This document shows, piece after piece, positions 57,719 through 64,000 of a stretch of 64,000 nt of DNA (positions are counted from its first letter, which is position 1; each line of letters starts with the position of its first letter). The position numbers and the translations under genes are program-made. The DNA comes from Antedon mediterranea (Eukaryota; Echinodermata; Crinoidea; Comatulida; Antedonidae): NCBI RefSeq assembly GCF_964355755.1, contig NC_092679.1, positions 9,674,001 through 9,738,000 of the forward strand. The letters run 5' to 3'. Under the pieces are notes generated by a model. It was given only the letters and a program-made list of their open reading frames with translations. It had not been told where the DNA came from and searched no databases.

Positions 57719-60700
57719 GTCTCCAAATGCGATTTGAAGCTATTCTGTACACTTTGATGTTTTTATGTTAACAAGTTTTTCAAAAAATCACAAAATGGTC
57801 TAAAACGTTTCCAAATGCGATTTGAAGCTATTCTGTACACTTTGATGTTTTGTGTGAAAATTTTCTGTCGAAATGCTCAAAATGGTCAAAAACGTTTTTA
57901 AATACGATATTAAGCTACTTTGTGCTCTTTGATGTTTTTGTGTGAAAAGTTTTATCGAAATGCTCAAAATGGTCTAAAACGGTTTCTAATGTGATTTCAA
58001 GCACTTTGATGTTTTTGTGTAACCAAGTTTTTCGAAAATCACAAAATTGTCTAAAACGTCTCCAAATGCGATTTGAAGCTATTCTGTACACTTTGATGTT
58101 TTTATGTTAACAAGTTTTTTCGAAAATCACAAAGGAGTCTAAAATATCTCGAAATGCGATTTGAAGCTAATCTTAGCACATTGGTGTTTTTATGTTAACA
58201 AGTTTTTTCGAAAATCACAAAATGGTCTAAAACGACTCCAAATGCGATTTGAAGCTATTCTGTTTACTTTGGTGTTTTTATGTTAACAAGTTTTTTCCGA
58301 AAATCACAAAATGGTCTAAAACGTCTCCAAATGCGATTTGAAGCTATTCTGTACACTTTGGTGTTTTTATGTTAACAAGTTTTTTCGAAAATCACAAAAT
58401 GGTCTAAAACGTCTCCAAATGCGATTTGAAGCTATTCTGTACACTTTGCTGTTTTGTGTGAAAAATGTTTGTCGAAATCCTCAAAATGGTCAAAAACGTT
58501 TTTAAATACGATATTAAGCTATTTTGTGCTCTTTGATGTTTTTGTGTGAAAAGTTTTATCGAAATACTCAAAATGGTCTAAAACGGTTTCTAATGTGATT
58601 TTAAGCACTTTGATGTTTTTGTGGAACCAAGTTTTTTCGAAAATCACAAAATGGTCTAAAACGTCTCCAAATGTGATTTGAAGCTATTCTAAGCACTTTG
58701 GTGTTTTTATGTTAACAGTTTTTTCGAAAATCACAAAATGGTCTAAAACGTCTCCAAATGCGATTTGAAGCTATTCTGTACACTTTGATGTTTTTATGGT
58801 AACAAGTTTTTTAGAAAATCACAAAATGGTCTAAAACATCTCCAAATGCGATTTAAAGCTATTTTAAGCACTTTTGTGTTTTTGTGTAACCAAGTTTTTT
58901 CGAAAATCACAAAAGGGTCTAAAATGTCTCTAAATGCGATTTGAAGCTACTCTAAGCACTTTGGTGTTTTTATGTTAACAAGTTTTTTCGAAAATAACAA
59001 AATGGTCTAAAATGTCTCCAAATGCGATTTGAAGCTATTCTGTACACTTTGCTGTTTTGTGTGAAAAATGTTTGTCGAAATCCTCAAAATGGTCAAAAAC
59101 GTTTTTAAATACGATATTAAGCTATTTTGTGCTCTTTGATGTTTTTGTGTGAAAAGTTTTATCGAAATACTCCAAAATGGTCTAAAACGGTTTCTAATGT
59201 GATTTTAAGCACTTTGATGTTTTTGTGTAACCAAGTTTTTTCGAAAATCACAAAATGGTCTAAAATGTCTCCAAATGCGATTTGAAGCTGTTCTAAGCAC
59301 TTTGGTGTTTTTATGGAAACAATTTTTTTCGAAAATCACAAAATGGTCTAAAACGTCTCCAATAGCGATTTGAAGCTTTTCTGTACACTTTGGTGTTTTT
59401 ATGTTAACAAGTTTTTTCGAAAATCACAAAATGGTCTAAAACGTCTCCAAATGCGATTTGAAGCTATTCTGTACACTTTGATGTTTTTATGTTAACAAGT
59501 TTTTTAGAAAATCACAAAATGGTCTAAAATGTCTCGAAATGCGATTTAAAGCTATTCTAAGCACTTTGGTGTTTTTATGTTAACAAGTTTTTTCGAAAAT
59601 CACAAAATGGTCTAGAACATCTCCAAAAGCGATTTGAAGCTAGTTTAAGCACTTTGGTGCTTTTGTGTAACCAAGTTTTTTCGAAAATCACGAAATGGTC
59701 TAAAACGTCTCCAAATGCGATTTGAAGCTATTCTAAGCACTTTGGTGTTTTTACGTTAACAAGTTTTTTCGAAAATCACAAAATGGTCTAAAACGTCTCC
59801 AAATGCGATTTGAAGCTATTCTAAGCACTTTAGTGTTTTTATGTTAACAAGTTTTTTTGAAAATCACAAAATGGTCTAAAACGTCTCCAAATGCGATTTG
59901 AAGCTATTTTAAGCACTTTTGTGTTTTTGTGTAACCAAGTTTTTTCGAAAATCACAAAAGGGTCTAAAATGTCTCTAAATGCGATTTAAAAGCTACTCTA
60001 AGCACTTTGGTGTTTTTATGTTAACAAGTTTTTTCGAAAATCACAAAATGGTCTAAAATGTCTCCAAATGCGATTTGAAGCTATTCTGTACACTTTGCTG
60101 TTTTGTGTGAAAAATGTTTGTCGAAATCCTCAAAATGGTCAAAAACGTTTTTAAATACGATATTAAGCTATTTTGTGCTCTTTGATGTTTTTGTGTGAAA
60201 AGTTTTATCGAAATACTCAAAATGGTCTAAAACGGTTTCTAATGTGATTTTAAGCACTTTGATGTTTTTGTGTAACCAAGTTTTTTCGAAAATCACAAAA
60301 TGGTCTAAAATGTCTCCAAATGCGATTTGAAGCTATTCTAAGCACTTTGGTGTTTTTATGGAAACAATTTTTTTCGAAAATCACAAAATGGTCTAAAACG
60401 TCTACAAATGCGATTTGAAGCTATTCTAAGCACTTTGATGTTTTTATGTTAACAAGTTTTTTTCGAAAATCACAAAATGGTCTAAAACGTCTGCAAATGC
60501 GATTTGAAGCTATTCTTAGCACATTGGTGTTTTTATTTACACAAATTTTTTCGAAACTCACAAAATGGTCTAAAACGTCTCCAAATGCGAATTGAAGCTA
60601 TTTTAAGCACTTTGGTGTTTTTGTGTTAACAAGTTTTTCGAAATACTCAAAATGGTCTAAAACGTTTTTAAACACGATATTAAGCTATTTTGTGCTCTTT

Positions 60701-63700
60701 GATGTTTTTTTGTGAAAAGTTTTAGCGAAATGCTCAAAATGGTCTAAAACGATTTCTAATGTGATTTTATACACTTTGATGTTTTTATGTTAACTAGTTT
60801 TTTCGAAAATCACAAAATGGTCTAAAACGTCTCCAAATGCGATTTGAAGCTATTTTAAGCACTTTGGTGCTTTTGTGTAACCAAGTTTTTTCGAAAATCA
60901 CAAAAGGGTCTAAAATGTCTAAACATGCGATTTGAAGCTATTCTAAGCACTTTTGTGTTTTTATGTTAACAAGTTTTTTCGAAAATCACAAAATGGTCTG
61001 AAACGTCTAGAAATGCGATTTGAAGCTATTCTGTACACTTTGATGTTTTTATGTTAAGTTTTTTCGAAAATCACAAAATGGTCTAAAACGTCTCCAAATG
61101 CGATTTGAAGCTATTTTAAGCACTTTGGTGTTTTTATCTTAACAAGTTTTTTCGAAAATCACAAAATGGTCTAAAACGTCTGTAAATGCGATTTGAAGCT
61201 ATTCTAAGCACTTTGGTGTTTTTATGTTAACAAGTTTTTTCGAAAATCACAAAATGGTCTAAAACGTCTACAAATGCGATTTGAAGCTATTCTGTACACT
61301 TTGATGTTTTTATGTTAACAAGTTTTTTCGAAAATCACAAAATGGTCTAAAACGTTTCCAAATGCGATTTGAAGCTATTCTGTACACTTTGATGTTTTGT
61401 GTGAAAATTTTCTGTCGAAATGCTCAAAATGGTCAAAAACGTTTTTAAATACGATATTAAGCTACTTTGTGCTCTTTGATGTTTTTGTGTGAAATGTTTT
61501 ATCGAAATGCTCAAAATGGTCTAAAACGGTTTCTAATGTGATTTCAAGCACTTTGATGTTTTTGTGTAACCAAGTTTTTCGAAAATCACAAAATTGTCTA
61601 AAACGTCTCCAAATGCGATTTGAAGCTATTCTGTACACTTTGGTGTTTTTATGTTAACAAGTTTTTTAGAAAATCACAAAATGGTCTAAAACGTCTCCAA
61701 ATGCGATTTAAAGCTATTTTAAGCACTTTTGTGTTTTTGTGTAACCAAGTTTTTTCGAAAATCACAAAAGGGTCTAAAATGTATGTAAATGCGATTTGAA
61801 GCTATTTAAAGCACTTTGGTGTTTTTAGGTTAACAAGTTTTTTCGAAAATCACAAAATGGTCTAAAACGTCTACAAATGCGATTTGAAGCTATTCTAAGC
61901 ACTTTTGTGTTTTTATGTTAACAAGTTTTTTCGAAAATCACAAAATGGTCTAAAACGTCTCTAAATGCGATTTGAAGCTTTTCTGTACACTTTGATGTTT
62001 TTATGTTAACAACTTTTTTCGAAAATCACAAAATGGTCTAAAATGTCTCCAAATGCGATTTGAAGCTATTCTAAGCACTTTGGTGTTTTTATGGAAACAA
62101 TTTTTTTTCGAAAATCACAAAATGGTCTAAAACGTCTCCAATAGCGATTTGAAGCTTTTCTGTACACTTTGGTGTTTTTATGTTAACAAGTTTTTTCGAA
62201 AATCAAAAAATGGTCTAAAACGTCTCCAAATGCGATTTGAAGCTATTCTGTACACTTTGATGTTTTTATGTTAACAAGTTTTTTCGAAAATCACAAAATG
62301 GTCTAAAACGTCTACAAATGCGATTTGAAGCTATTCTAAGCACTTTTGTGTTTTTATGTTAACAAGTTTTTTCGAAAATAACAAAATGGTCTAAAACGTC
62401 TGCAAATGCGATTTGAAGCTATTCTTAGCACATTGGTGTTTTTATTTAAACAAATTTTTTCGAAACTCACAAAATGGTCTAAAACGTCTCCAAATGCGAT
62501 TTGAAGCTATTTTAAGCACTTTGGTGTTTTTGTGTTAACAAGTTTTTCGAAAAGCTCAAAATGGTCTAAAACGTTTTTAAACACGATATTAAGCTATTTT
62601 GTGCTCTTTGATGTTTTTTTGTGAAAAGTTTTAGCGAAATGCTCAAAATGGTCTAAAACGATTTCTAATGTGATTTTAAGCACTTTGATGTTTTTATGTT
62701 AACTAGTTTTTTCGGAAATCACAAAATGGTCTAAAACGTCTCCAAATGTGATTTGAAGCAATTCTAAGCACTTTGGTGTTTTTATGTTAACAGTTTTTTC
62801 GAAAATCACAAAATGGTCTAAAACGTTTCCAAATGCGATTTGAAGCTATTCTGTACAATTTGATGTTTTTATGGTAACAAGTCTTTTAGAAAATCACAAA
62901 ATGGTCTAAAACATCTCCAAATGCGATTTAAAGCTATTTTAAGCACTTTTGTGTTTTTGTGTAACCAAGTTTTTTCGAAAATCACAAAAGGGTCTAAAAT
63001 GTCTCTAAATGCGATTTGAAGCTACTCTAAGCACTTTGGTGTTTTTATGTTAACAAGTTTTTTCGAAAATCAATAAATGGTCTAAAATGTCTCCAAATGC
63101 GATTTGAAGCTATTCTGTACACTTTGCTGTTTTGTGTGAAAAATGTTTGTCGAAATCCTCAAAATGGTCAAAAACGTTTTTAAATACGATATTAAGCTAT
63201 TTTGTGCTCTTTGATGTTTTTGTGTGAAAAGTTTTATCGAAATACTCAAAATGGTCTAAAACGGTTTCTAATGTGATTTTAAGCACTTTGATGTTTTTGT
63301 GTAACCAAGTTTTTTCGAAAATCACAAAATGGTCTAAAATGTCTCCAAATGCGATTTGAAGCTATTCTAAGCACTTTGGTGTTTTTATGGAAACAATTTT
63401 TTTCGAAAATCACAAAATGGTCTAAAACGTCTCCAATAGCAATTTGAAGCTATTCTAAGCACTTTGGTGTTTTTATGTTAACAAGTTTTTTCGAAAATCA
63501 AAAAATGGTCTAAAACGTCTCCAAATGCGATTTGAAGCTATTCTAAGCACTTTGGTGTTTTTATGTTAATAAGTTTTTTCGAAAATCACAAAATGGTCTA
63601 AAACGTCTCCAAATGCGATTTGAAGCTATTTTAAGCACTTTGGTGCTTTTGTGTAACCAAGTTTTTTCGAAAATCACGAAATGGTCTAAAACGTCTCCAA

Positions 63701-64000
63701 ATGCGATTTGAAGCTATTCTAAGCACTTTGGTGTTTTTACGTTAACAAGTTTTTTCGAAATTCACAAAATGGTCTAAAACGTCTCCAAATGCGATTTAAA
63801 GCTATTTTAAGCACTTTTGTGTTTTTGTGTAACCAAGTTTTTTCGAAAATCACAAAAGGGTCTAAAATGTCTGTAAATGCGATTTGAAGCTATTTAAAGC
63901 ACTTTGGTGTTTTTAGGTTAACAAGTTTTTTCGAAAATCACAAAATGGTCTAAAACGTCTACAAATGCGATTTGAAGCTATTCTAAGCACTTTTGTGTTT
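57719..64000. repeat. Satellite array, segment 5
   Basis: The array continues to the window edge. About 58440-59700 parallels 17050-18300 and 47400-48450 (shared aatactccaaaatgg at 17791, 48123 and 59166). About 61320-63780 parallels the 2,765-bp block of segment 1 (tatgtaaatg at 61782 and 7351). No gene. Confidence 0.97.

Noticed and set aside
1-64000. CENP-B box, rRNA or tRNA genes in the satellite
   Set aside because: No CENP-B-box-like motif, cloverleaf or rRNA signature was recognised by eye.

Overview
The window is eukaryotic repeat DNA with no host gene that I can recognise. About 37.6 kb of the 64 kb (59 percent) is one AT-rich satellite with a monomer of about 88 bp, seen in five segments (1-19921, 26036-28992, 42812-50680, 54283-54850, 57719-64000). 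Five transposable elements sit in it: four directly in the satellite and one nested inside another element. The mix of an Academ-like DNA transposon, a BEL/Pao element, a Tx1/L1-type LINE, a CR1/L2-type LINE and a Mag-like Ty3/gypsy element, with taggccta-rich spacers, suggests a marine invertebrate, perhaps an echinoderm or another basal deuterostome. That is inference, and the species cannot be read from the sequence.

Layout. (1) 1-19921 is satellite with nested higher-order structure: a 1,812-bp tandem duplication, a 2,765-bp tandem duplication and an 866-bp one. (2) 19922-26035 is a 6.1-kb DNA transposon with ~625-bp terminal inverted repeats, an ATT target duplication and one spliced minus-strand gene (XPG/PIN-like nuclease motifs plus a C-terminal CXC cysteine-rich exon). 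(3) 26036-28992 is satellite. (4) 28993-42811 is a BEL/Pao LTR retrotransposon with identical 265-bp LTRs and target duplication GTGTT. Its gag/protease region is split at 33591-40272 by a LINE with a 15-bp target duplication. That LINE has the anatomy of a twin-primed insertion: ORF1, ORF2 and the start of the 3' UTR are inverted, while the end of the 3' UTR and the poly-A run the other way. (5) 42812-50680 is satellite with a 953-bp tandem duplication. (6) 50681-54282 is a CR1/L2-type LINE. (7) 54283-54850 is satellite. (8) 54851-57718 is a Ty3/gypsy element that keeps its 3' LTR and most of pol but has lost the rest by internal deletion. (9) 57719-64000 is satellite, much of it a dispersed copy of the 6.8-12.3 kb block.

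The elements look young relative to the array. Several array blocks are duplicated almost perfectly, yet no transposon is duplicated with them, and empty copies of the insertion sites exist elsewhere in the array. Four element reading frames are each broken by loss of a single A/T base, which could be real decay or residual long-read assembly error. All coding strands are minus. Frame breaks, splice sites, target duplications and twin-priming joints were read by eye; no alignment or database search was run.
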